This document shows, in pieces, positions 1 to 6,461 of a stretch of 9,722 nt of DNA. The DNA comes from an uncultured Verrucomicrobiota bacterium (lineage in GTDB: Bacteria > Verrucomicrobiota > Verrucomicrobiia > Limisphaerales > UBA1096), in NCBI GenBank assembly GCA_913045395.1, contig CAJWPV010000027.1, positions 1 to 9,722 on the forward strand. The letters are read 5' to 3'. Each line of letters begins with the position of its first letter. The first letter of the stretch is position 1. A model generated the notes under the pieces. That model saw only the letters and a list, made by a program, of their open reading frames with translations. It did not search any database and was not told the DNA's origin. Position numbers and translations under genes: made by a program.

Positions 1-1252
1 CCTTGAAGCATTCCTGCCGTAGGTTCGTGAGTTCATCCTGCAGCCTCTGGAGTTTTTCCATGTCGTTCCCCTTTTTTTCGGTGTCGAGAGTCATCTGCTG
101 CCGCTCAATCTCGATGACCTTCCTGACATAGTAGTCAAGCCGCCCCTCCTTGGTTCGATCTTTTTTCTTCCGGTACCACTGGTAGCCAAGGAATCCTGCG
201 ACAATGATAGACACAAAAAAAGAGCGCATACTCTCCCACATATCAACAAGCTCAGGTTTTAGAAGGGTGCGGGAGTCCGGCTCGTACACCCATTTGGCCC
301 CCTCATGAATGGGGAAAAACGGACGAGATCTGGCGAACGGCTTGCCCTGCTCGAACAACTCGCCCAGCCGGTTCTGCTTTTGGAACGGTGTCTTGAGAAT
401 TTCCTGGGTGATTTGTTCCACAAGGCTGCTTTCGACATCGTTTCGCGTTATGAGATGCGCGCCGGTCGCCACTGTTTGAATGTCTGCCCGTGGAACTGCC
501 TCGCTATCAAACTGGTAGATGCCACGCGGCACTGTGAACGGCGACAAGTGCAGCTCCATCGCCGCCAGAGCCTCGTTGTTCGGGACACTCAAGAAGCGAA
601 CCTTGCCGGTGAGTGCCAGTGTCTGAAACACGTCCGCCTTCATGCCAACCGTGATAAAGGCAGCATCCACCTCATCCCTGTCAAACGCATCGATCAACTC
701 CGTGTATGGCATGTTGCGATGGTTCTCCCCCGGTTGCAGGTCGAGGCTCCGGAGCAGTAGTCGCGACATCGGATAGTCGGCGGAAAGCTCCGGCCCAAGA
801 TTCACGACTTTACCTTTTAAGTCTCGCAGCGACTCGATCCCGCTTCCCTTACGCACGGCAATGTGCAGCGGCTGCGAATAAAGGTTCGCCACGAACGCAA
901 CCCTCTCGAGCTCGGCGGGATCGATCTTTTGCTCCTCCTGTTCCAGTAATTCAGGGGCAAATTCTTCCAGATTTTTGCGGGAGCCCGGCTGGAACAATGC
1001 CAAGTCGGCTCCGCCCTCAGCAACCAACTTTAAATTGTGAAGTGACCCGGAGGTTGGCAGCACCGTGGCCCTGCGGCCCAGTCGCACGACCATGTTCGAG
1101 AGGTTGAGTGCGATCGGGTGATACAGTCCCTTCTCCGGGCCACCGGCGATGACGATGGTACGGTTCAGACCGACCAAGACCTTGACGAGTTGATACAGCG
1201 GCACGCAAATCAACACGCTCAACAGGCTGATGGTGATCCATTTGCGTTTCAT
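1..1252 (-). CDS. TAXI-family TRAP-type solute-binding receptor with C-terminal membrane anchor (partial, 3' end beyond the left edge)
   Basis: An open frame of 417 codons runs from an ATG at 1252 to the window edge with no stop. Residues 5-28 form a hydrophobic N-terminal segment without a clear lipobox (signal anchor or signal peptide). Residues 31-330 look like a TAXI-type periplasmic binding domain: a GGPEKGLYHP nucleotide-free first loop, the TSGSLHNL motif near 67-74 followed by GGADLALFQPGS, a DLKGKVVNLGPE stretch, and the late PIHEGAKW motif (314-321) typical of TAXI proteins. Residues 341-359 form a second membrane helix, then a KKK charged stop and a charged, probably coiled-coil cytoplasmic helix (370-417). 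TAXI receptors bind small organic acids and usually deliver them to TRAP permeases, but no permease gene is visible here. The second helix and cytoplasmic tail suggest a fixed receptor, possibly a sensor. It is divergent from the response regulator. The family call is confident; the ligand is unknown. Confidence 0.85.
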   Translation of the reverse strand, partial: MKRKWITISLLSVLICVPLYQLVKVLVGLNRTIVIAGGPEKGLYHPIALNLSNMVVRLGRRATVLPTSGSLHNLKLVAEGGADLALFQPGSRKNLEEFAPELLEQEEQKIDPAELERVAFVANLYSQPLHIAVRKGSGIESLRDLKGKVVNLGPELSADYPMSRLLLRSLDLQPGENHRNMPYTELIDAFDRDEVDAAFITVGMKADVFQTLALTGKVRFLSVPNNEALAAMELHLSPFTVPRGIYQFDSEAVPRADIQTVATGAHLITRNDVESSLVEQITQEILKTPFQKQNRLGELFEQGKPFARSRPFFPIHEGAKWVYEPDSRTLLKPELVDMWESMRSFFVSIIVAGFLGYQWYRKKKDRTKEGRLDYYVRKVIEIERQQMTLDTEKKGNDMEKLQRLQDELTNLRQECFK

Positions 1253-1274
1253 ACCATGAAAAAATTCCGCCAAA

Positions 1275-1303
1275 ATAGTATCGCTTGACCCAGTAGCAGG
1301 CAA
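1275..1303 (-). promoter_or_regulatory. Candidate sigma-70-type promoter of the TAXI receptor gene
   Basis: Read on the minus strand, TTGCCT (1303-1298) and TACTAT (1280-1275) are separated by exactly 17 bp. Each matches the -35 or -10 consensus at four of six positions. Transcription would start near 1268 and give a short leader of about 16 nt before the ATG at 1252. No strong Shine-Dalgarno sequence is present; the nearest purine-rich patch, GGCGGA, lies about 13 nt from the ATG. This is inferred from sequence only. Confidence 0.35.
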
Positions 1304-1374
1304 GTGGGCAGTACCCGGCCAGGCGGGTGCATTTTTTGGTGGCGGCGAGGCCAAGCCTCCCTGACATTGGGCGC

Positions 1375-2772
1375 GTGACTGATTCCGCCCTGCAGGGTGC
1401 CAGCGTGCTGCTGGTCGAGGATGAGCCGCTCCTACGCAAGCAGGTGGCGGCCGCGCTCGAGCGGCACAACGCCGACGTTACCGCCGTGGGCACGCTCGAC
1501 GAGGCGCGCCGCATGATCCAGTCGCTGCCATTTGACTTCGCGCTGCTCGACGTCAACCTGCCGGACGGCCTCGGCACCGACCTTTTGAGCGAGGACGTCT
1601 TTTCGCCCAGCACCGCCGTCGTCGTCTGTACCGCCGAGGGCGGCGTACAGGGCGCGGTCGAGGCGATCAAGAACGGCGCGCAGGATTACCTCCTCAAGCC
1701 GATCGACCCCGCCGTGCTGCCGCTCGTGCTGCACCGTGCCAGGGCCAGCCGCCAAACCGCCCGCCTGGCCGAGCACGATCGCCACAACCCTGCCACCACC
1801 GGCGAGCGCCTGTTTTTCGGCGACGCGCTAGACTCGTTCCGCCGGCAGCTTGACAAGATCATCGCAGCGGACGAGCGGCTTGGGCGCGATCTCTCACCGG
1901 TGTTGCTCGAGGGCGAAACCGGCACCGGCAAAACCAGCATCGCCCGCTGGCTCCATCACCACGGCCCGCTCGCCACCGGCCCGCTCGTCGAGGTCAATTG
2001 CCCCGCGCTGCCGGAGAGCCTGGCCGAGTCGGAACTGTTCGGGCACGAGCGCGGTGCGTTCACCGATGCCAAGACGGCGCGCATGGGCCTCTTCGAGGCG
2101 GCCAAGGGCGGCACGCTGTTTCTCGACGAACTGGCGAGCCTCTCGCTTGGCCTGCAGGCCAAGGTGCTCAAGGCGATCGAGGACAAACGCATCCGGCGTC
2201 TCGGTGGTAATAAGGAAATCGATGTCGACATCCGCATCATCGCCGCGAGCAATCGTGACCTTGCTCAGGCGGTCGCCGACGGCCAGTTCCGCGATGACCT
2301 GCATCACCGCCTGGGTTTGTTCCGGCTGCTCATCCCGCCGCTTCGCGAGCGAGGGCAGGACATTCTGCTACTCGCCAGGCACCTGCTCGATCAGTTGTGC
2401 CACCGCCATCGGGTTGCCGCCAAACCGATCAGCGCCCTAGGCCAGGCGCGGCTGCTGGAGCACGCCTGGCCGGGCAACGTCCGCGAGCTCAGCCACGAAC
2501 TCGAGCGAACGATCGTATTTGAGGAAGGCGACGAGTGGGACTTTGCCGCGCTCCCCAGCCCGGCGGGAACGGTGGCAAACAAGACGGCAGCAAGTGGCGC
2601 ACTCAATCCTGATTTCGATTTCCCCGGGGAAGGTTTCTCGCTCGACACAACCATCGACGAACTCATCCAGCGCGCCATCGACCAGGCCGAGGGAAACGTC
2701 TCCGCCGCCGCCCGCCTCCTCGGCGTCTCCCGCGACTATATCCGCTACCGCCAAAAAAACGGGCCCAAATAA
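1375..2772 (+). CDS. NtrC-type sigma-54-dependent response regulator
   Basis: This is a transcription activator for sigma-54 RNA polymerase, 465 residues from the GTG at 1375. The N-terminal receiver domain (about 9-125) has the acidic pair E15/D16, phospho-acceptor D59 in LLDVNLPDG, a Thr at 86 and K108 in LLKPID. The AAA+ domain (about 145-385) has Walker A GETGTGKT (180-187), the sigma-54 contact loop as GAFTDA (227-232), Walker B GGTLFLDE (245-252), the LIPPLRER region and WPGNVREL. A Fis-type helix-turn-helix ends the protein (EGNVSAAARLLGVSRDYIRYR). I chose 1375 because it puts MTDS eight residues ahead of the first receiver strand, as is usual. A GTG at 1327 would add 16 residues of no recognisable domain and cannot be excluded. 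No histidine kinase is visible, so it is an orphan in this window. It is divergent from the TAXI receptor. Its stop lies 12 nt from the stop of the convergent ribE. Confidence 0.93.
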   Translation: MTDSALQGASVLLVEDEPLLRKQVAAALERHNADVTAVGTLDEARRMIQSLPFDFALLDVNLPDGLGTDLLSEDVFSPSTAVVVCTAEGGVQGAVEAIKNGAQDYLLKPIDPAVLPLVLHRARASRQTARLAEHDRHNPATTGERLFFGDALDSFRRQLDKIIAADERLGRDLSPVLLEGETGTGKTSIARWLHHHGPLATGPLVEVNCPALPESLAESELFGHERGAFTDAKTARMGLFEAAKGGTLFLDELASLSLGLQAKVLKAIEDKRIRRLGGNKEIDVDIRIIAASNRDLAQAVADGQFRDDLHHRLGLFRLLIPPLRERGQDILLLARHLLDQLCHRHRVAAKPISALGQARLLEHAWPGNVRELSHELERTIVFEEGDEWDFAALPSPAGTVANKTAASGALNPDFDFPGEGFSLDTTIDELIQRAIDQAEGNVSAAARLLGVSRDYIRYRQKNGPK

Positions 2773-2784
2773 ACTGCCGAACAG

Positions 2785-3384
2785 CTACCGCCCAAACTGC
2801 CGCTGCGCGTATTTGCCAAGGAGGTCTGTTTCGAGGTTGATCGTGTCGCCGACTTTGCGCGTGCGCAGGTTGGTCACCTGTCTCGTATGCGGAATGATCC
2901 ACACAGCGAAACCACGCTTTCGCAGCTTGGCTAACGTTAGGCTGATACCGTCGATTGCCACAGAGCCTTTCGCCACAAAGCCGGTCATTAGCGACGCCGG
3001 TGCATCGACGTCGAGTAGCCAGTCGTTGCCCTGTTTCTCCCACTTGCGAACCTTGCCGACCGCATCGACATGGCCGGTGACGAAGTGGCCGCCCATCCGC
3101 TGGCCAAGCGCCAGCGCGCGCTCAAGGTTGACCGCCGAGCCGGGACGGAGCGAGTTGAGGTTGGTCACGTCCCACGTCTCTCGCAGCAGGTCAAATTGGA
3201 AGCCACGCGATTTGCCGCGCTTCGTCACCTTCGTCGCCGTCAGGCAACAGCCGTTCACCGCGATGCTGTCGCCGGTGTTCGTGCCGCCGAGGCAAACCTC
3301 CGCCGAAACTGCCAATGTCACGGCATCAGCGCCGTGTTCGATGGCTTCGATTCTGCCTGTTTCCTCGATGAGTCCGGTGAACAT
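2785..3384 (-). CDS. ribE: Riboflavin synthase, alpha chain
   Basis: It catalyses the last step of riboflavin synthesis, the dismutation of two 6,7-dimethyl-8-ribityllumazine molecules, in the cytoplasm. The 199-residue protein shows the two lumazine-binding repeats. Repeat one starts at the diagnostic N-terminus MFTGLIEETG and holds VNGCCLTAT (43-51). Repeat two starts near GGHFVTGHVDAVG (98-110) and holds IDGISLTL (144-151). The start at 3384 is fixed by this conserved N-terminus; an in-frame codon 24 nt upstream would add residues lying inside ribD. Only one base separates the ribD TGA (3388-3386) from this ATG, so the two are probably translationally coupled. It is the last gene of the minus-strand run. 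Some genomes call this gene ribC. ribH (lumazine synthase) and ribAB are not in the window. Confidence 0.95.
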   Translation of the reverse strand: MFTGLIEETGRIEAIEHGADAVTLAVSAEVCLGGTNTGDSIAVNGCCLTATKVTKRGKSRGFQFDLLRETWDVTNLNSLRPGSAVNLERALALGQRMGGHFVTGHVDAVGKVRKWEKQGNDWLLDVDAPASLMTGFVAKGSVAIDGISLTLAKLRKRGFAVWIIPHTRQVTNLRTRKVGDTINLETDLLGKYAQRQFGR

Positions 3385-3385
3385 T

Positions 3386-4513
3386 TCAGGGCTGCGCGTC
3401 AGCAACACGGGCGGTGAGCATCAGGTCAGAGCCGAGATTTCGCCAGCGGATTTTTTCGAGCCGCAGCCCCCCGGCCAACGGCAACCCTCTGCCCGCAACC
3501 GCCGTCCGAGCCTCGCGTCCGCCCAGGATTTTCGGCGCGTAAAAAAACGCCATACGCCTGGCCAAGGCGGCTTCAATAAATGCGGCGTTGGTTTCGCCGC
3601 CGCCCTCGACGAGCAGATGCGTGCAGTCTTGTTGGCCGAGTTTGCCGAGCAACGACTTTAGGTTGAACCCCTGCTTGGCCAGGGGGCATTTGATTACGCG
3701 GCAACACTGCTTGAGCTTGGCCAAGCGTCCAGCCGGTGCGCCGGGCGAAACGACAACTGTCGTCTGCTCAGTAAACTCATCGTTCAGCACCTGCGAGCCA
3801 AGCGGCGTGCGTGCTCGCGGATCGAGAATGATCCGCCGCAGGACCGGTCCTAGCCACCCAGCCTTGGGACGACGGACATCGCGCAGCGTCAGGCCCGGGT
3901 CGTCGGCGATGATCGTGTTCACACCGACGAGAATAGCGTCGGCCTCGTGGCGAAGTTTCATCCCCTCGCGACGCGCCTCCGGGCCGGTGATCCATTTCGA
4001 CTCGCCGCTGGCGGTGGCAATTTTGCCGTCGAGCGTCATCGCCGCCTTTACGGTGACGAACGGCAGCCCGGTCATGATCCAGTGGTTGAACGCAACATTG
4101 ATTTCGGTCGCCTGCTCGGCAAGCACGCCATGCTCGACGGTGACGCCCTGTCGCTTGAGCAAACGAAAGGCGCGGCCAGCGTGTTCAGGATTGGGATCTG
4201 TCGCTGCAACGACCACTCGCGAGATGCCGGCCCCGATGATGGCACGAGTGCAAGGCGGCATGCGACCGCTGGTCGAGCAGGGTTCAAGTGTGACGTAAAG
4301 TGTGGCGCCTTTCGTCGGGTTGCCTTTGCGTTTGGCATCGGCAATCGCCTCCACCTCGGCGTGCGGCAAACCGGCCCGGTGATGCCAACCGCGACCGATG
4401 ATTTTCCCACGCCTGGCCATGACCGCGCCAACGAGCGGGTTGGGCGACGTCTCGCCCGCGGCCCTCTTCGCCAAGCGCAACGCCCCCCGCATCAATTGTT
4501 CGTCACTTGGCAT
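3386..4513 (-). CDS. ribD: Bifunctional riboflavin biosynthesis deaminase/reductase RibD
   Basis: This 375-residue cytoplasmic enzyme performs two successive steps: deamination of the diaminopyrimidine ribosyl-phosphate intermediate, then NADPH-dependent reduction of the ribosyl side chain. The N-terminal deaminase domain (about 1-145) has the cytidine-deaminase-like zinc site: H51-A-E53 and EPCSTSGRMPPC with C79 and C88. The family commonly reads GRTPPC, so Met85 replaces Thr. The C-terminal reductase domain (about 150-372) shows TVKAAMTLDGKIAT, the SKWITG turn, ILVGVNTIIADDPGLTLR and LLVEGGGETNAAF, all typical of RibD reductases. Length is normal. The ATG at 4513 lies 36 nt after the pdxH stop and has no clear Shine-Dalgarno sequence. 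The product pathway feeds FMN, the cofactor of the PdxH encoded just upstream. Both domains appear intact. Confidence 0.95.
   Translation of the reverse strand: MPSDEQLMRGALRLAKRAAGETSPNPLVGAVMARRGKIIGRGWHHRAGLPHAEVEAIADAKRKGNPTKGATLYVTLEPCSTSGRMPPCTRAIIGAGISRVVVAATDPNPEHAGRAFRLLKRQGVTVEHGVLAEQATEINVAFNHWIMTGLPFVTVKAAMTLDGKIATASGESKWITGPEARREGMKLRHEADAILVGVNTIIADDPGLTLRDVRRPKAGWLGPVLRRIILDPRARTPLGSQVLNDEFTEQTTVVVSPGAPAGRLAKLKQCCRVIKCPLAKQGFNLKSLLGKLGQQDCTHLLVEGGGETNAAFIEAALARRMAFFYAPKILGGREARTAVAGRGLPLAGGLRLEKIRWRNLGSDLMLTARVADAQP
3716..3725. repeat. Iterated palindrome CTTGGCCAAG, copy 1 (inside ribD)
   Basis: A perfect 10-bp palindrome, extended to the 12-mer GCTTGGCCAAGC at 3715-3726. In the ribD frame it encodes Leu-Ala-Lys. 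Confidence 0.6.
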
Positions 4514-4549
4514 TTTGAGGCGATCGAAAACGGATCAGTTGGGGGCGGA

Positions 4550-5182
4550 TCAGGGATAGAGGATCGACCTTTCCCAGCCGTCGCCGATCTTTTTGTAAAG
4601 CAACCGCTCGTGCAGGCGGTGGTCACCGTGGAGCCAAAACTCAATTTGGCCCGGGTTGAGCCACCAGCCGGACCAATGCGGCGGACGGGGCACTGCGCTG
4701 CCTTCGGGGTGCTTGGCCTGCAACTCCGCCAGGCGTTGCTGTAACTCGGCGCGGCAAGCCATCGACGACGATTGCAGCGACGCCCAAGCGCCAACCCGGC
4801 TGTCGTGATCGCGACTGGCAAAGTAGGCATCCGCTTCTGCGTCGCTGACCGGCTTGACGGAGCCACTGATGCGGATTTGTCGCCGCAGATGTTTCCAGTG
4901 AAAACACATCGAGGCGTGCGGATTCTCCCTTAGCTCCTCGGCCTTGCGACTGTTCATGTTGGTGTAAAACGCAAAGCCACCTTCGCTGGCGCCCTTGAGC
5001 AGCAGCATCCGCACATTTGGCTTGCCGCTGGCGTCAGCCGTTGCCAGGGCAAACGCTGAGGGATCGTTCGGCTCAGATCTCCCTGCCTCTTCATACCACA
5101 AGTTGAACAGTGGCAACGGCTCTGCCTGGTCGCCGAAAACAGCACTCAAACCTAGCGGATTGGATTCTTCGTGGTTTGACAC
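4550..5182 (-). CDS. pdxH: Pyridoxamine 5'-phosphate oxidase
   Basis: This FMN-dependent oxidase converts pyridoxamine or pyridoxine 5'-phosphate to pyridoxal 5'-phosphate (vitamin B6 synthesis and salvage) and acts as a cytoplasmic dimer. The 210-residue protein has normal length. Family landmarks appear in order: NVRMLLLKG (56-64, FMN phosphate contacts), FYTNMNSRKA (72-81), FHWKHLRRQIRISG (94-107), GAWASLQSS (131-139), and the C-terminal PdxH signature IEFWLHGDHRLHER (180-193). The start is a GTG at 5182. On the minus strand the sequence TAAGGCGCCGTG contains both the upstream gene's TAA and a weak AAGG ribosome site, leaving 6 nt between the genes. It is the second gene of a four-gene run. 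Its FMN need links it to the ribD-ribE pair downstream. Confidence 0.95.
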   Translation of the reverse strand: MSNHEESNPLGLSAVFGDQAEPLPLFNLWYEEAGRSEPNDPSAFALATADASGKPNVRMLLLKGASEGGFAFYTNMNSRKAEELRENPHASMCFHWKHLRRQIRISGSVKPVSDAEADAYFASRDHDSRVGAWASLQSSSMACRAELQQRLAELQAKHPEGSAVPRPPHWSGWWLNPGQIEFWLHGDHRLHERLLYKKIGDGWERSILYP

Positions 5183-5188
5183 GGCGCC

Positions 5189-6277
5189 TTATTTCTCGAT
5201 CGCCTTGCCGGCGGCTTTCCATCCCTTGAAACCGGGAGCGAGATCGACCAGATACTGGAAGCCCATCCCGCTCATCTTTTTACAGGCGCGCGCACTACGA
5301 ACGCCCCCGGCGCAATAGACGAGGTAGAATTTATCCTTGTCGAGCTTGGCCGCCTCGTCAGCGAAAGTGGGTGAGAACCAGTCGATCCACTTCGTGTCGG
5401 GCAGGTGGCCGGCCCTGTACTCGGGCGTGGTGCGGACGTCAAGCAACGTCAACTTGTTGTCGCGCCACATTTTCTCGAACAGCGCAACACCGACACGGAA
5501 CGGCTCCCCCGGTTCGACGCCGTACTGGGCCGCGATGGCGATGGCGCCAGGCCTGGCATCAGCGCCGAGGCACCAGGCGATGGCGTTGGTGACGAGCTTG
5601 TGGAAATTCGGGTTGGCGAAATCATCGGCGTGGCCAAGCGAGGTGTAAAACGTACGGTTGCCCTTGTAGCTGTGCGTCCACGCGACCAGCTCAGCGGGGT
5701 GGCCCTCGACCGCGCCGCTCAGCAGCGGCTTGGCCGCCCTGGCCAAGGTGGTGTTTTTGTAGAGTGACCCACCCATTTTAAATTCGTCCGCGACCCCGTC
5801 GAGTATCGGATGCCCCTTGGCCGCCGGCACAATGGAGGCGTTGCCGGACAAATTATTCTTGTGGTGGCCCTGATAGTTGCCGCCGAGGACGAGCTTGTCG
5901 AACTCAAGCCAGTTTTGAATCGCATGACTGGCAGTGCGCAGGCCGATGATCGGCTTGCCCGACTCAATGTATTGCTTCACTTGGCCAAGCTGTTCAGCGG
6001 GGAGCTGCATGCGGCGTGCGAAAACGATCACGAGATCCGCTTGGCCAAGCGAGTCAAGGCTCGGAAAGCGGTGTTCCTCCTTGCGAACGATCACGGTACA
6101 GCGATAGCCGTGCTCCTGCCCAAGCCTTTTGGCAAACCTGGGCAACGTGGTCGCCGAGCCATACAACGACTCGCCACTGAGCAGGACGACGTGTGGCTTG
6201 GCTTCCGCGGCATGCAGATTGGCACAGCCCAACGAGAGCCCAGCGGTGAGTACGGCAAAACGAGTCAGTGAATTCAT
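5189..6277 (-). CDS. Exported ThuA-like domain / rhodanese fusion protein
   Basis: A 362-residue two-domain protein. Residues 1-24 (MNSLTRFAVLTAGLSLGC, then ANLHA/AEA) look like an export signal. Cleavage by signal peptidase I after LHA is plausible; SLGC is a poor lipobox. Residues 29-236 resemble ThuA-like class I glutamine-amidotransferase folds (VVLLSGES, ADLVIVFARR, KPIIGLRTASHAI, NRTFYTSLGH followed by DDF). In such domains the nucleophile is usually missing, and many act on or bind sugars. Residues 260-362 are a rhodanese domain with LLDVRTTPEYRAGHLP and the active loop YCAGGVRS, with Cys322 in the CxxGxR position, so it could carry sulfur. The ATG at 6277 is chosen because it starts the signal peptide; the earlier in-frame TTG at 6334 would bury it. 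It leads the pdxH-ribD-ribE run. Its actual substrate and its link to vitamin synthesis are unknown. Confidence 0.85.
   Translation of the reverse strand: MNSLTRFAVLTAGLSLGCANLHAAEAKPHVVLLSGESLYGSATTLPRFAKRLGQEHGYRCTVIVRKEEHRFPSLDSLGQADLVIVFARRMQLPAEQLGQVKQYIESGKPIIGLRTASHAIQNWLEFDKLVLGGNYQGHHKNNLSGNASIVPAAKGHPILDGVADEFKMGGSLYKNTTLARAAKPLLSGAVEGHPAELVAWTHSYKGNRTFYTSLGHADDFANPNFHKLVTNAIAWCLGADARPGAIAIAAQYGVEPGEPFRVGVALFEKMWRDNKLTLLDVRTTPEYRAGHLPDTKWIDWFSPTFADEAAKLDKDKFYLVYCAGGVRSARACKKMSGMGFQYLVDLAPGFKGWKAAGKAIEK
5980..5989. repeat. Iterated palindrome CTTGGCCAAG, copy 2 (inside the ThuA-like/rhodanese gene)
   Basis: A perfect 10-bp palindrome. It encodes Leu-Gly-Gln as CTT GGC CAA, two codons that are uncommon in this GC-rich region. 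Confidence 0.6.
6038..6051. repeat. Iterated palindrome CTTGGCCAAG, copy 3 (extended to 14 bp)
   Basis: CGCTTGGCCAAGCG is a perfect 14-bp palindrome, the longest copy, only 60 bp from copy 2 and again read as Leu-Gly-Gln. Confidence 0.6.
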
Positions 6278-6293
6278 GAGGCAAGTTGTGAAT

Positions 6294-6308
6294 CCCCAAA
6301 AAAAGGGG
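6294..6308 (-). other. Short hairpin in the leader of the ThuA-like/rhodanese gene
   Basis: CCCC (6294-6297) and GGGG (6305-6308) flank seven A residues (T residues on the minus strand), so a 4-bp GC stem with a 7-nt loop can form about 17 nt ahead of the ATG at 6277. It could affect translation or transcript stability. It is too weak to call a terminator because the U tract is the loop itself. Confidence 0.3.
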
Positions 6309-6401
6309 TGATCAAGATTCCCGATGACGACCAAGCTGTCCAGTCAGCATTTGCCAGACGCTACTCTAAAGTTGCAAAAAAACTCATTCAGCGCTATTGA
6401 C

Positions 6402-6417
6402 ACACTACATGTTGTAT
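6402..6417 (+). promoter_or_regulatory. NrdR box 1 (predicted operator)
   Basis: The 16-mer ACACTACATGTTGTAT fits the published NrdR-box consensus (roughly acaCwAtATaTwGtgt) at 13 of 16 positions, including every strongly conserved position. It lies 45 bp ahead of the nrdR ATG and overlaps the possible -10 TATACT, as a repressor site would. Its partner box starts exactly 31 bp further on. Confidence 0.65.
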
Positions 6418-6432
6418 ACTTTCCTTCGGCAG

Positions 6433-6448
6433 CTACACTCAATTGTGT
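6433..6448 (+). promoter_or_regulatory. NrdR box 2 (degenerate, predicted operator)
   Basis: The 16-mer CTACACTCAATTGTGT keeps the whole right half of the NrdR consensus (aTTGTGT) but a degraded left half; about 11 of 16 positions fit. It starts 31 bp after box 1, a 15-bp spacer. Tandem NrdR boxes are typically three helical turns apart, so the spacing supports a weak half-site. Taken alone it would not be convincing. Confidence 0.45.
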
Positions 6449-6461
6449 TGGCACAGGGATT

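Larger units (their letters stand above)
6278..6461. promoter_or_regulatory. Divergent intergenic region between the ThuA-like/rhodanese gene and nrdR
   Basis: These 184 bp drive both flanking transcription units. The nrdR side holds two NrdR-box-like elements and a possible -10 (TATACT at 6415-6420). TTGACA at 6397-6402 is only 12 bp from that -10, too close to act as its -35. The other side holds a CCCC-A7-GGGG hairpin (6294-6308). I found no convincing -35/-10 pair for the minus-strand run and no FMN riboswitch signature, although riboflavin genes lie downstream. Confidence 0.6.

Noticed and set aside
305..1107. Two plus-strand open frames at 305-760 and 706-1107
   Set aside because: They lie opposite the TAXI receptor gene, whose frame has clear family motifs. 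Their own translations show no recognisable domain.
1298..1320. TGGCCGGGTACTGCC on the minus strand as a sigma-54 promoter for the TAXI gene
   Set aside because: The GG to GC distance is 9 nt, not 10, and neither element fits the consensus well.
2519..3661. A 380-codon plus-strand open frame
   Set aside because: It spans the end of the response regulator and the antisense of ribE and ribD, and its composition is Ser/Arg/Pro-rich like a shadow of GC-rich genes.
6294..6308. CCCC-A7-GGGG as a rho-independent terminator
   Set aside because: The stem is only 4 bp, the T tract is the loop and not the tail, and it lies between two divergent starts where no transcript should end.
6397..6420. TTGACA with TATACT as a classical promoter for nrdR
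   Set aside because: The spacer is 12 bp, far below the usual 16-18. TATACT may still serve as a -10 with a poor -35.
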